A stretch of 64,000 bases of DNA, taken from NCBI GenBank assembly GCA_964020975.1, contig OZ026623.1, forward strand, positions 75,911,631-75,975,630, in the 5' to 3' direction. Each line of letters starts with the position of its first letter. The first letter of the stretch is position 1. The stretch is from Hermodice carunculata. Taxonomy: Eukaryota > Annelida > Polychaeta > Eunicida > Amphinomidae. The translations under genes and the position numbers were made by a program. The notes beneath the pieces are model-generated. The model was not told where the DNA came from. It was given only the letters and a program-made list of their open reading frames with translations, and did not search any database. This document shows positions 14,598-27,226 of this stretch, in pieces.

Positions 14598-16048
14598 GTA
14601 GACAGAATAACGACGAGGGATTTTTTTTTTAAGTTATCCCCTACAGTCCATTAAGAAAGAAAAAAGACACTTTATATCACTTGTAACAGTTTATTTTAAT
14701 CATAACATGGGACTTGGACGCATTCATGCCGTGCGTATGAATACGAAATTTAAGGTAGCGGAGGGGATTGAGCTATAACGGCAAAATCGTGACCCGACAG
14801 AAAATGATTTTTTGGCCACAGACTACAGTTATAAATCCTTCTATTTTTCATATTAGCATTTTTCAGTCTAAAAAATCAGCATTTTGGTATTTTGAAATTC
14901 CGTGAATGGCATTTAACAGATAAAAATGTCAGAAAAATGTGGACGGATTTTTGTCATACAATTCCCAGCTCGTTAATTTGTGATAATTGAAATACGAAAC
15001 AACACCTGGATGTCAGCTTTATACAGGTGTATGAACTGTGCTCTTGCCAGGGTCACATCATTGTCCTTCCCCACCATAAAGTTCCCACCTGGCCTGGAAG
15101 ACAGTGCACCTATATGACCTCCAATGAAGCAACTCTGCGATGCAGCAAACCTGACTTAGCTAACTTTATTTAAACAGAAGCTACGGCATGCTGAAAACAC
15201 AGTATTTTCGCAATTACGGACTATCTCCGTTGGGATGCGCAACCAGCCAATCACAACTGTAGTCTGTAACCTTTTTTTCCATTTCCGTAAAGTTTGGCAC
15301 TTTAACTTTCTTGTCACCAAACATGAATACTAAAAAAGCAAAATTTATGAGATAGAAAAGGGAAAAAACATGACCATGTTTTAGCTGGCTGCAGCATGAG
15401 CATGTCTGTTTATAAATGTATGCTAATTAATCCGCCAAAGTTTGGATAGCAGTCGGCTGCTTTCCACAATCCAGGACCGTAGCAACGACAAGCGACCAAC
15501 TGTGACATTTTGAGGTGCGCTGCTACCAATTTTTGTATAAACTGCTTGACAAGATTAGGACTGATTAATTAGTTTGTTGTGGTGATCAAATGGCCATGTA
15601 GATAATTAAATCGATGGGCTCATGTTTTCCTTCTCACAGTGTGATAAAAAAAATAAAAAATAAGGGACGATAAAAGGTGGCGATTGTTAAAACGGCACCT
15701 GGCGATGGACGTGAGCCTCAGTGTGTTTTCAATGAAGGCGATTTCAACCTATGCGTAAATCGTTACTCAGAATCATGGCATTGTATACATTATAAAGGCT
15801 TACAACCCTTTCTACAGTCTTGCCCTATCCAAGACCAATTTGCTTTGGTTTAAACATATTTATTGCAAAAACAATTAACCAACAGGCGATGTCTAAATGA
15901 AGGCCTCTTGTACATAAACAGACACACAACAAGTAAATGGATAACATCTAGGTAACGAATAGATAACAAACAGGACATTACGGACTGTGGTAAGAAGGAA
16001 GGGGAGGGTAAGCCAGTCTGTGACCATTACGTAAATTGGTAACAAGAG

Positions 16049-16837
16049 TCAAACATTAAATCTTCCAGTTGCTTTTATGTAATAGTGGACAGCATTAAAA
16101 ATTTCCATATTCTTTGAGTTCATTTTAGTTGATGTTCCAAACAGAATTGTTTTTATGTTGAATGAAGCTAAAGGTGTAATTTTTGTCTGTAGGTCATTTC
16201 TTTGCAAGACATATTTGTTACACTGGAAGAAAAAATGAAAGGCATCCTCAGACAAGTCTCCACAGGAACAGAGTGGAGATTCTACCAAACCCATCTTGAA
16301 TAGATCACTATTCAACTGGCTGCAGCCCATTCTCAATTTGGCATGGATTATTCCGATTTTCCTGTCACCAAAGTTGAATAGTTCATTGCTTTTAGGCTTT
16401 GATTTATTTAATTTTTTCTTGAATTCATCCAGATGTTCGGAATTTTTAGTAGAATATGGAAGAAGGTTCCATTCTCGAATAGTAGCCGGAAAGAAAGAAT
16501 TACAGAAAATGTTTGTTCGAGCATAGCAGGAAGTGATGTCATGTCTTGATCTGATGTTGTTTCTAGTTCGTTCTGAAACTGTTTGTGGTATTACATTCTG
16601 CAAATATGCTGGAGTAAATCCATTTATTATTTTGTACATAAGTATCAGTTTGTGCTTCCGTCTACGTTCGGCGAGGGTTTCCCATCCCGTTTCAGCGTAC
16701 AGTCTAAAGTGACTTGTATGACTTAAAGCTCCTGTAACTACTCTGGCTGCAGCCAACTGAATACTTTCGAGAAGAACCAATTTGCTTTTAATGTTTACTG
16801 GCAAAAAATACACATGACGATCGAGGAATCCTAACAC
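16049..16837 (-). pseudogene. 3' end of a Jockey/CR1-group LINE ORF2
   Basis: A 262-codon open frame resembles the C-terminal third of LINE ORF2. It has L-E-S-I-Q-L-A-A-A-R-V-V-T-G-A at the thumb, Y-A-E-T-G-W-E-T-L-A-E-R-R-R-K-H-K-L, then R-M-G-C-S-Q-L-N. It ends with a C-x-C-G-D ... H-F-F-F-Q-C zinc-knuckle-like motif. The catalytic RT is absent, so it is a 5'-truncated copy, as is usual for LINEs. The frame is open to a natural stop at 16049, suggesting a fairly young insertion. It lies within the TTAA-bounded interval. Confidence 0.85.
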
Positions 16838-16972
16838 TGGACCACTTGGCTATAAATATGCCGCAAACTATAAAAGCGGGGATACGATTCAGCGTAAATA
16901 ATTATATCTGCCTTCAATAATTATATGTGCCTTTACCTGAATGTGAAACGGTGTATGGCATTAAATGTTAAC

Positions 16973-17114
16973 CTTGAAGTAAATTTATTTGAAGCACACG
17001 CCTCCACTAAAACTGGCATCGTCTGGGTCGCTGTCGCATTTTGTGGAACTGGAAGACTGGCACATTGCACATGCACGGACTTGCCCACTTCATACAGGGG
17101 TGTTTCGAAGTACA
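16973..17114 (-). CDS. Candidate exon, possibly ZP-domain-like
   Basis: On the minus strand a strong polypyrimidine tract and CAG acceptor (ending at 17115) precede 142 open bases that end at AAG|GTTAAC (donor at 16972-16971). The exon encodes Y-F-E-T-P-L-Y-E-V-G-K-S-V-H-V-Q, then L-P-V-P-Q-N-A-T-A, then V-L-V-E-A-C. Zona pellucida domains carry a similar run: partner residues, V-G, a beta strand, then V-x-x-C. The match is suggestive only. No neighbouring exons are recognised. Confidence 0.3.
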
Positions 17115-17539
17115 CTGAGCCAGGGGACAGAAAAAAAAGCTTTAAAATTTTGACCATCAGGGGAATAAAATAATCAGATAACTGTTAAATGACTGCGAAA
17201 AGCGACTCTGCACTCTGCTTTTAGCTGGTTGATCGGTCATATAAAATTATTTTGTCTCACTGTGCGCGGCATGCTCCGGTTCCACTCGCCCGCACTCACC
17301 CATCAGGAAGTTTCGGTTTTGTGTCTCGATCAGTTTATTGCAGTTCAAGGGTGACCCAACTATCTTTCAGTGGGCTAGTTATCTCCACAAAATAAAAAAT
17401 ATGTTACATGAGTGGCAAGGTTTCGAATGGCAATACGCGAGAAAAACATGGAAAAGTGAATGGCATTCTTTTTCACAAGGAAGGCGCTAATATGTGAAGG
17501 AACCAATGAAATGGCTTGGCGTATTTTATTGTCCTCCCG

Positions 17540-17588
17540 GCAACAACAACAACAACAAAACAAAAACAAAAAAACAAAAACAAAAACA

Positions 17589-17621
<33 letters not shown>

Positions 17622-17622
17622 A
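17540..17622. repeat. (CAA)n/(CAAAAA)n-rich tract
   Basis: CAA units run into CAAAAA units. It is the complement in composition of the GTTTTT-rich tract at 18021-18140. Confidence 0.9.
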
Positions 17623-17696
17623 AACGCATAAGCCAAGGCCACGAAGAACACAGTCCCTCACGATGCCCATCCCTTTCTCAATTTTGTGGGAATTGG

Positions 17697-17806
17697 AAAC
17701 TTTCTTGACTGCCAGACAGACTCGCTCTGCGTAATTGTTAAATTGCGCTTGAAGTGCGCGTCGCCAGGTAAGCAAACACAGTCCGTCTTGGCAGGCAAGA
17801 AAGTTT
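17697..17806. repeat. Short inverted repeat, 26-bp arms
   Basis: Arm 17697-17722 begins 'aaactttcttg'. Arm 17781-17806 is its near reverse complement, with about 88% identity by eye. The spacer is 58 bp. Confidence 0.7.
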
Positions 17807-18020
17807 TACCCTTGCGCACGAAGTGTAGCGTCATCACCGTACATCTGAGCGTGGTCTGGTGCATTAGGCCTATATTGATCTATGTAACCGTCAGGGTCTG
17901 ATCAAAGACTACTTCAGCAAATCAGTGGATTAGGTTATTCAATCTAGCAATACAGTTTCATCACCAATACAACGTTGAAACTAATGGATTCTCAACACAT
18001 ATAATTATAAAACGTTCGCT

Positions 18021-18140
18021 TTGTTTTTTTGTTTTTGTTTTTTGTTTGTTTTTGTTTTTGTTTTTTTTTTTTTTGTTTTTTTGTTTTTTTTTTTGTTTTT
18101 TTTTTTTGTTTTTGTTTTTTTTTTGTTTGTTTGTTTTATT
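18021..18140. repeat. (GTTTTT)n-rich tract
   Basis: T-rich tract with interspersed G, the opposite strand composition to the CAAAAA tract 400 bp upstream. Confidence 0.9.
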
Positions 18141-18312
18141 TCTTCTTTGAAGCATAATTTATCCTGGGAGTGTTTGTTGATCAGTAACAGGACTATTGTC
18201 TTAAATGTTACGTCACGATCATCCATGTTGACCGCCTATCTAGCATTTATCAGCTACATTCAGAACGACATAGACCTCTCTCCGTCACGACCAAGCAATC
18301 TCACTTTACAAA

Positions 18313-18474
18313 ATGCCAAAAGCCAAGAAACAAAGCAAGACACATCGCCATCAGCGCCAAGCTAAGCAGCAACGTGATCGTGGCATGTCGATTTTTCCAA
18401 CTTTCTTTTCGGTAAGGTCGCAAGTAGTCCAAGACACTGAATGGCGAATGTTCCATCCATGCCGTTAATAAAAC
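18313..18474 (+). CDS. Small basic ORF or candidate first exon
   Basis: An ATG in good context (acaaaATGcc) opens 53 codons. The first 33 are strikingly basic and polar: M-P-K-A-K-K-Q-S-K-T-H-R-H-Q-R-Q-A-K-Q-Q-R, then I-F-P-T-F-F-S. Directly after codon 33, at phase 0, lies GTAAGG (18412-18417), a plausible splice donor, so the true coding part may be 18313-18411. The start resembles a nuclear-localised N-terminus. I do not recognise the protein and find no next exon. It lies within the TTAA-bounded interval. Confidence 0.3.
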
Positions 18475-19559
18475 CATGTTGTTCTTTGATCCAAGGTGAT
18501 GAGAAGTGAGTGAGCAACTCCTGCCTACCGAGCAGCCTTCTGAGTATAGAGCAAGCTGTGAAACTGCAACCCGTTTGTTCAAGCGGCGCCATATGCAAAC
18601 AATGTTGCTAGGGTCAAGGTGATGGCACCTTCGGGTCACGTGGCTAATCCACTTTCGAATCCCCCTTTGAAGCTGTTCCATTCGCGTGGAAACCCGACTG
18701 ATAAGCTTTCGAGTGTGGCTGCATTTGATGTCACTCGGGTAAATAGCTGCTTTTTTAAGCCAATAAACATCATTGTATGTTGAAAACTATGCATCAAAGA
18801 TGATGATTGACCTTTCTTCGAAGTACTGAGACCAAAACGGGCCGAATTTGGAAAGCTGTATTGTCATTATCGCCAACAATGTGCGAAAAAAGGGCCTCAA
18901 ATCTTTCAACGCCGAGTTCTCGGAATGAAATTTTCTGCTAATGAATCAATTTTGTGGACAGCGTCAATAAAAAGCTAATTGATAGATCTGCTTCAAATGA
19001 TCGTCTTTTAAAAGATAAATATATTATCTGGGAACCTTTTTTTTTGGGGGGGGGGGTTCCGTCAGATGTCCCATTCCGAGACTTTTGTAGCTCACAAAAT
19101 AATGTAACTGTTGATGTTTAAAATGATGATCAAAGAATTCTATAATTCTGTTATTATGTATTTTATTTGTAAACAAAAAATACGGTTCCTGCATATTGGT
19201 CTATACTTTAATTTTACATAGGTAATACACTTTTGCAATGACTATTTTTAAAGAAATGCTGACAAAATGTCAAATCTGATACCCTCTTGTAAACGGGCGT
19301 ATAAAACCCTTGAAAATTATCTTATGGATATGAAACTTCTGTCTAACAAATCTAAATGTCTGAACAATGAATAAAATGTATGGTTTTGTGGGTGAAATGT
19401 GAAACATAGTTTATCTATGCAACGTCAAAGTCGCGGGACCGCTGAGCGCGGCTCAATCCCCTCCGCTACCTTAAGCACAAGAGAAAAGCGGTCGACCACG
19501 GGCCAAATGGCGGATTTTTCTGAACGGCTGTTGCTTCAGATAAAAATCTCAACGAAAAG

Positions 19560-20071
19560 ACACTTTTTTTTATTTCTATATGGAATTAATTTCCTGGAGA
19601 GAATTGGAAAGTCACATTGCCTTGCAATGTTTTTCCAGCAAACATTCCAAAGTACGCATCAGTGCAGCTGAACTGACTGAGGGCCGTCCGATGGGCCCCA
19701 TCACTAACGGCAGCATTGCGAGGATTGCCCGAAAGAACGAGGCGATAACTACCTGTTACTCTAGCTTGAACAAACGATTAAGACAGAGTGTGGGGAGTGT
19801 TTTGGACAGCTATTCGAGGTCTCTGAAAAGAAGAATTTACCTTGAGAATGCTGCACATGGCGTGCTGTTGATTTCAGCCTGCTGTTGCATAATTGTTCAT
19901 GGACTGAACATTTTTGTGCCCGCTCAGCTGTTGAATGATGGATGGCGGGACACCTGCAAGTAACAGTTGACTGCACATTGTGCATCTCACAAAGTGGTTG
20001 TTTTTTCTGCTAATCAGTCCTGCTTTTTTGGCCAGAATTTGCATCACAGAATCAGGTTTATTCTTACCCAT
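19560..20071 (-). pseudogene. Crypton-type tyrosine recombinase C-terminal remnant
   Basis: The frame at 19874-20071 reads N-H-F-V-R-C-T-M-C, then L-L-L-A-G-V-P-P-S-I-I-Q-Q-L-S-G-H-K-N-V-Q, then M-N-N-Y. This matches the C-terminal catalytic half of Crypton tyrosine recombinases and their host-domesticated relatives (KIAA1958/ZMYM-type). The second catalytic Arg box is kept in altered form, followed by G-H and the active-site Tyr. A frame change follows the Tyr, and the tail continues toward about 19760, with looser likeness to 19560. The N-terminal half is missing. Confidence 0.75.
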
Positions 20072-20570
20072 TGGCTGGGATTTATACCAAGGACCATCAT
20101 GTTGTAGGCCGTGATTTATGGCAAGGTAATAAGTCGAAATTTGGATATACCAAATATGGAATTGATTCCTTCCTTATTTGGAAAATCATATCTCAAATTG
20201 TACAAATATGGTACAAAGTGGTCCCAGCCATGGGATATGGTAAACAATATAACATAGGCTTTATCTCTTGTGTTGTCAATGTAGTATGGTATTAAGTAGG
20301 GGATAAAATACAAATCACTCAAGTTAATGCACAAGGTAAATACATAACAAGTAAAGCGGTGATGAGGATGATGATGATGACTCTGACAGTCCTGTGCTCT
20401 TTGGATGCATAGATTGTAGTAGCGCCATGACATTCGTTATGATACCAAGGTTACCTTTCTAGAATACCACAACTGCAATATCAGGATTCACTAATATATT
20501 CCAAGAGTCAATTTTCAGTTAAAGTATTCTGATCCATTATGGTCAGGACAAATTAGGAAATGTGCTAGTC

Positions 20571-21310
20571 TGACCTTTCAAGGTCACTCAAGAGTAAAAT
20601 AAACAACAATAGGTATCTTCCTGTTCGTGTTCAATAGTGGTCGTGGGCTTCAAACCTACCATTGCCAAGACATAAGTTGGGAAGTCAATTTGACATTTCC
20701 ATTTCACTCGAGGTAGAAATTAACAACAAATTATACCCACATGTATTTTTTTGTGCGTGTTTTATAGATACCATGCATCTAGGATCCATCTTTACCAAGA
20801 TGTAAGGCATCATGGCTGATTCGACGATATCTCTATGAACAATGCATATACTTACATATGTAAACGTAAAAATAGTTCCAGATTTTAATTATTCATTAGA
20901 AATCGGCAAACATCAGTAACGCCATACAAAATAATCTCTGGATACCAAGTACAGGGACATCCCAACCACGATTGACGAAAATGTAACATGCTATTTGAGA
21001 GACGAAACCCAAAAGGTCCTTAACAATTCAAAAGCAATCGGACGAGCAGCTTTGAAGATTTTTAAAGATTTTACGTTATCACTCTTTGCAGTACGACTCT
21101 AACAGTTCTGGAGTTATTTTTCTTTTCTTTTTTTTTTTTTTTTTTTTTTTTACATAAATTGGACAGGATCCACCATTACCAGCATCTATAACAAATAATT
21201 ATGACATTGGCCTTTTATGGTCATTCAAGTAACAGCACACTCCAAAAGAATCCCCGCAGGGAGAATACCCTTTACTGTTGAATAGTAACCCCCATTGCCA
21301 AAATATAAAC
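20571..21310. repeat. Degenerate tandem-like repeat
   Basis: Blocks at about 20571-20680, 20690-20815 and 21204-21310 share 'tgac-tt', 'ggtca-tcaagta', 'taacaac-a', a 'ttgaatagt'-like step and 'accattgccaa-a' in the same order. Divergence is high. A poly-T run at about 21120-21151 interrupts the region. Confidence 0.4.
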
Positions 21311-23148
21311 GCATAGGTATATGTTTTATTTCATGGTCTCTCTATGCAATTTCAAAACGCTGATTAAGCCGTTTAAAGAATATAATTTGGAGAGCTTATA
21401 CAAAAGAGTAAAAACAAGCACACAAAAATCCAAATCACTGGAGCTTGGCTGTTTGAGAAACTTGTTATACCTGTGAAAGTATATCCGCAGCAAGTTTGAA
21501 TGGGTTCTGGTTGCTGGTTAAGGAGCATATAAAAAGTGTGAAGTACCATGGAAAACCCATTTACTTGCATAGTAATCAACACAAGTGTATTTCTTAATTG
21601 ACAAGCACCATAAATGATTTCTCTTTGTGTTTTTTTCAGAAATAAGGAACAAGTAATATTAGAAACCATTGAATACCATTGGTGAAGTTACGGTTAGCGA
21701 AAGAAATAAAAAAATGGAAAAAACACACTTTCGTGAGTTAAAAAATTAAAACAAAATTCCATACACCACATGTTCACAGCAATAAGGTCCGGGAGTCCTC
21801 AGATTTACCTTTATGCAGTTATGAAGCAATTTACTGACTATGTTTCTCAGCATATCCGTTATGATTTTGCCAACAAAATCAGTAAAATTTCCAAAATTTA
21901 ATAACGGATAACCAAGGAGGGTAGAGAGAGAGAGAGGAGGGACGTCTGTGGGCTTCAAACAACTTTGTTTGGAATAAAAAGTGTCATAATCCAATTAATT
22001 GGTGTTTTTGCTTTGATCTTACTTGATGGTTTGAGTTAATTACGGACATTGCCATCAGCGGCCGGCCAATCCTCTTTGCAACACACACGTGCGTGCATGG
22101 AATATCCTCGGTCAACACTTTGCAACACCGCTGGAAACATGCTTTCTGGAAGCAAACACGTTTGCACGTGTGCGAGCGGTTTTATTTGAATTCAAGGGAA
22201 GATAGTTGTGCGTGGTGGGAAGTTTCAAATTGCTTAGAAATTTACGAACAATTTGATACCAGAAAAGGTGAACCGAGCTTTCCTGTTGCGATATTATAAC
22301 ATGAAAACTATATTTGTTTTGTAGATTTGTTGTCAGAAGTTCACTTGAAATGTGAGTGTATAAACCTAAGAGCCAAACGGACCTCTTAACGGTAACCAGT
22401 GTTCGATAGCAAAGGTTCTTACAAGTCAATTTGCCGTTTGTATTTTGGAGTCCATGAAGCGCATTTTGAACAAATGAGGATTTTTACTCGGCGTTTTGTC
22501 ATAGTTGATCACTTCGACCGGAAATGTACGGAATTGACATTTTATTCCTCACGTACAAGGAACTTTTTGATTCCTATTATCCATCGTTTTGCTGTTTAAT
22601 CATTTCAAATTTGATTCAGTGTCCATGAATCATCTTGAATCAAATTATTACTTGATTAGTAGATCAGGTTCTGGGGTGGGAACTGGGACGAAACGAAAAT
22701 TAAATAATATTTCATGCAAACTACCACCAAACACGCATAAGGTTCCACTGTCAAAAAACCCTGATTTGTATCTCTCCATTTGACTGTGTACTCCGTGAAA
22801 ATAAAGGCAACTAAGCCCAATAATATTCTTATTCGGAAAATTATCTCTTTTTTCTGCACATATTTATTCCATTGCATTAATATCAATGTGTCATGTCGGC
22901 ATCTAGCGATCAGCTGGAGCGATAACAACACATCTCATGATGTACGTGTTTCTGTGCGGTGACGAATCTCCGTATTTTTCTTGCTTTCCGTCACAAATTT
23001 TCACTCCTGCCTTACTCTGTGTCCCAATTTGTTCCATTCAAGCCTTCTTCTGAAGCAACAGCGTCAGAAACACGTCCAAGATCCAATAATTTAAACGTGC
23101 ACGGGTTCTGTTCATAGTCTGATTTTGGGACATGTTGGGAGCACATTG
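21311..23148. other. No recognised gene
   Basis: Several open frames of 65-105 codons occur, for example minus 21373-21669, but none shows a domain I recognise. The CG-rich patch near 22060-22150 is unremarkable. Confidence 0.4.
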
Positions 23149-24806
23149 AATAGACCATGTCAGAAATTTCACCACCAGATGGCTCTGGGGTACTATACAC
23201 CCTAGCCTGACAGAGTGCCAACTAGCTAGGCATGGCAGAGTATGGGAGGTGGACAGTCTTTGAGTAGAAACAGGAACTAATCAAGAGAGGAGCACCAATT
23301 AAAGGCAAAAAGTGTGATTTAGTAGAAAGGTAAGTACTTGCTGATCAGTTTCATATATTATCTTACAGGAATTTATCCCAAGATGATAAGTTTAGTCACT
23401 TTACTCCAATGGGTTGAACCAGCAGTATACATCACTGGTCATATATTGCTGTGTGTGTATATAAATACCTCTCTTGGCCACACACAATTCTGTGACAAGT
23501 CAAATTATGAGACTGTGATTAAAAGTATAATTAATGTTCCATAAAGAGAGACTTTCATAGCCATACATACATTATTTTGAATGTGGAATAACCTGGTCAA
23601 AGTGCACATAGGCCACTAGTAGCCTGACCTGAGCCAAGCCTCTGGGGCCCAGCCAGTAGCTTGTATATTGGGTCACTCCAGGGGATAAGCAAGGTGTTAA
23701 TGCTGCTGTTGTCTATATCCTCTGGTGAGTGTGCTTTATTGGTGTGCTGTGTATACAAGACACTTGTTGGTAATGTGTTTGTCCAGAATAACAATGAGGT
23801 AAAAACACTGCATACTCAAAGGCAAAGATGAAAAACTGAACAAGAAAAGGAAAAGTAACTTTATGTCCCCTCCAGTTTGAAAGTTTACCTTTTTCCTTAC
23901 ATTTGAACAGCTTGGCTGCCCTTCATTACCTCATACAGTTAAGTTGACAGGACACATATTTAGTCCCGCACTTTTTTTCAGACTTGACGCATATGACAGA
24001 AATAACAATTTTCATTCTGAACCTATACTCAGTCTGAAAAAAGAAACACCCCTTCCTCAATGGCCCGACCAAGCGCATGTCCCATCCCAAAGTTACTTTT
24101 CCTTTTCTTGTTCAGTTTTTCATCTTTGCCTTTGAGTATGCAGTGTTTTTACCTCATTGTTATTCTGGACAAACACATTACCAACAAGTGTCTTGTATAC
24201 ACAGCACACCAATAAAGCACACTCACCAGAGGATATAGACAACAGCAGCATTAACACCTTGCTTATCCCCTGGAGTGACCCCATATACAAGCTACTGGCT
24301 GGGCCCCAGAGGCTTGGCTCAGGTCAGGCTACTGGTGGCCTATGTGCACTTTGACCAGGTTATTCCACATTCAAAATAATGTATGTATGGCTATGAAAGT
24401 CTCTCTTTATGGAACATTAATTATACTTTTAATCACAGTCTCATAATTTGACTTGTCACAGAATTGTGTGTGGCCAAGAGAGGTATTTATACACACACAC
24501 AGCAATATATGACCAGTGATGTAAACTGCTGGTTCAACCCATTGGAGTAAAGTGATTAAACTTGTAATCTTGGGATAAATTCCTGTAAGATAATATATGA
24601 AACTGATCAGCAAGTACTTACCTTTCTACTAAATCACACTTTTTGCCTTTAGTTGGTGCTCCTCTCTTGATTAGTTCCTGTTTCAGCTCAAAGACTGTCC
24701 ACCTCCCATACTCTGCCATGCTTAGCTAGTTGGCACTCTGTCAGGATAGGGTGTATAGTACCCCAGAGCCATCTGGAGGTGAAACTCATTTCTGACATGG
24801 TCTATT
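23149..24806. repeat. Large inverted repeat with about 715-bp arms
   Basis: The left arm 23149-23862 (714 bp) and right arm 24089-24806 (718 bp) are reverse complements with very few differences, roughly 97% by eye. They flank a 226-bp unique loop. Both arms therefore carry the same short open frames, but no domain is recognised. The ends read AATAGACCATG. I see no convincing target-site duplication. It could be a foldback transposon or a recent inverted duplication. If transcribed through, it would fold into a long hairpin RNA. Confidence 0.95.
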
Positions 24807-26475
<1,669 letters not shown>

Positions 26476-26689
26476 CTTAATCTTATTTCAAATCTAATAT
26501 AAAACTATATGTGACAACACTACCCTTTCTCTTAACTCCAGTCTCTTCTAACATCATGTGTTACAAACCGTTATCCTTGCCAAGCGCAGTCCACTTACAA
26601 CACCTTCAGTTCTTACGTGATCTAATCATTTTTCTGACATTTGTGACAAGTCAACAAACTAGTTGTCCTAACTAAAATTTTGAAATTCG

Positions 26690-27170
26690 CTTCAGATAGG
26701 AGAAGTTCATAAACTTTATATATTTGTTTTCATGCCACCAATTATAGAATATGGTAGCCCAGCTTGGAGTGGCTATACAGTATATGATATAAATACTCGA
26801 AAATTTTCAGTTCGATGCTACTCGTGTTGGTATAGGTGCAGGTTATGGAGCAGTCAATGCTAAGTCATATCATAAAACAGAGGTCACTGAAACAATCCGC
26901 ACATCTTGCAGATCCTGGGCTGTTTTTCCGCAGAAAATCTCCTGTTTATCAGGCAGATCGAAACATGAAAATTGGCAAATACACTCATGAATATGTAAGG
27001 ACAATCATGAGCAAAAAAACTAGGAAAATTAGCAATTTTGAAAAGAATTTTTTGTCTGAACTGTTGATCTGTTGGAAATGCATATCAGTTTTACAATACC
27101 AAGTGCAGCGAGACGTGACCATGGACAATACGCTCTAATTGGGAAAATAGTCATGATGACCGTGTAATTC
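26690..27170 (+). pseudogene. LINE ORF2 3' fragment (Jockey/CR1-like)
   Basis: Scattered frames read P-P-I-I-E-Y-G-S-P-A-W-S-G, then F-D-A-T-R-V and later R-R-D-H-G-Q-Y-A-L. These resemble the thumb ('I-L-P-x-x-E-Y-G ... W', then Q-x-x-A-x-R) and the tail of LINE RTs. Frames are broken. The assignment is moderate. Confidence 0.4.
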
Positions 27171-27226
27171 TTCACTCCACAAGGGACCCAGGGAGGGTCA
27201 CCCTTGTTGACAACTGACAGGAAATA

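Larger units (their letters stand above)
14754..19470. mobile_element. Candidate TTAA-flanked element with 20-bp inverted termini
   Basis: Position 14754 begins a 20-bp sequence starting GGTAGCGGAGG, preceded directly by TTAA. Its exact reverse complement ends at 19470 and is followed directly by TTAA, so the full 24-bp match is perfect. TTAA target-site duplications are the hallmark of piggyBac and Kolobok DNA transposons. I see no recognisable transposase inside. The interval instead holds a LINE tail, two candidate exons and simple repeats. It may be a non-autonomous element with captured sequence, or two separate insertions in opposite orientation. Confidence 0.4.

Noticed and set aside
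18301-18681. 126-codon minus frame with a hydrophobic C-terminus
   Set aside because: Overlaps the better-supported plus-strand small ORF and shows no domain or start context.
21373-21669. 98-codon minus frame with hydrophobic runs
   Set aside because: No recognisable family and no supporting splice sites. Length is within chance for AT-rich DNA in this window.
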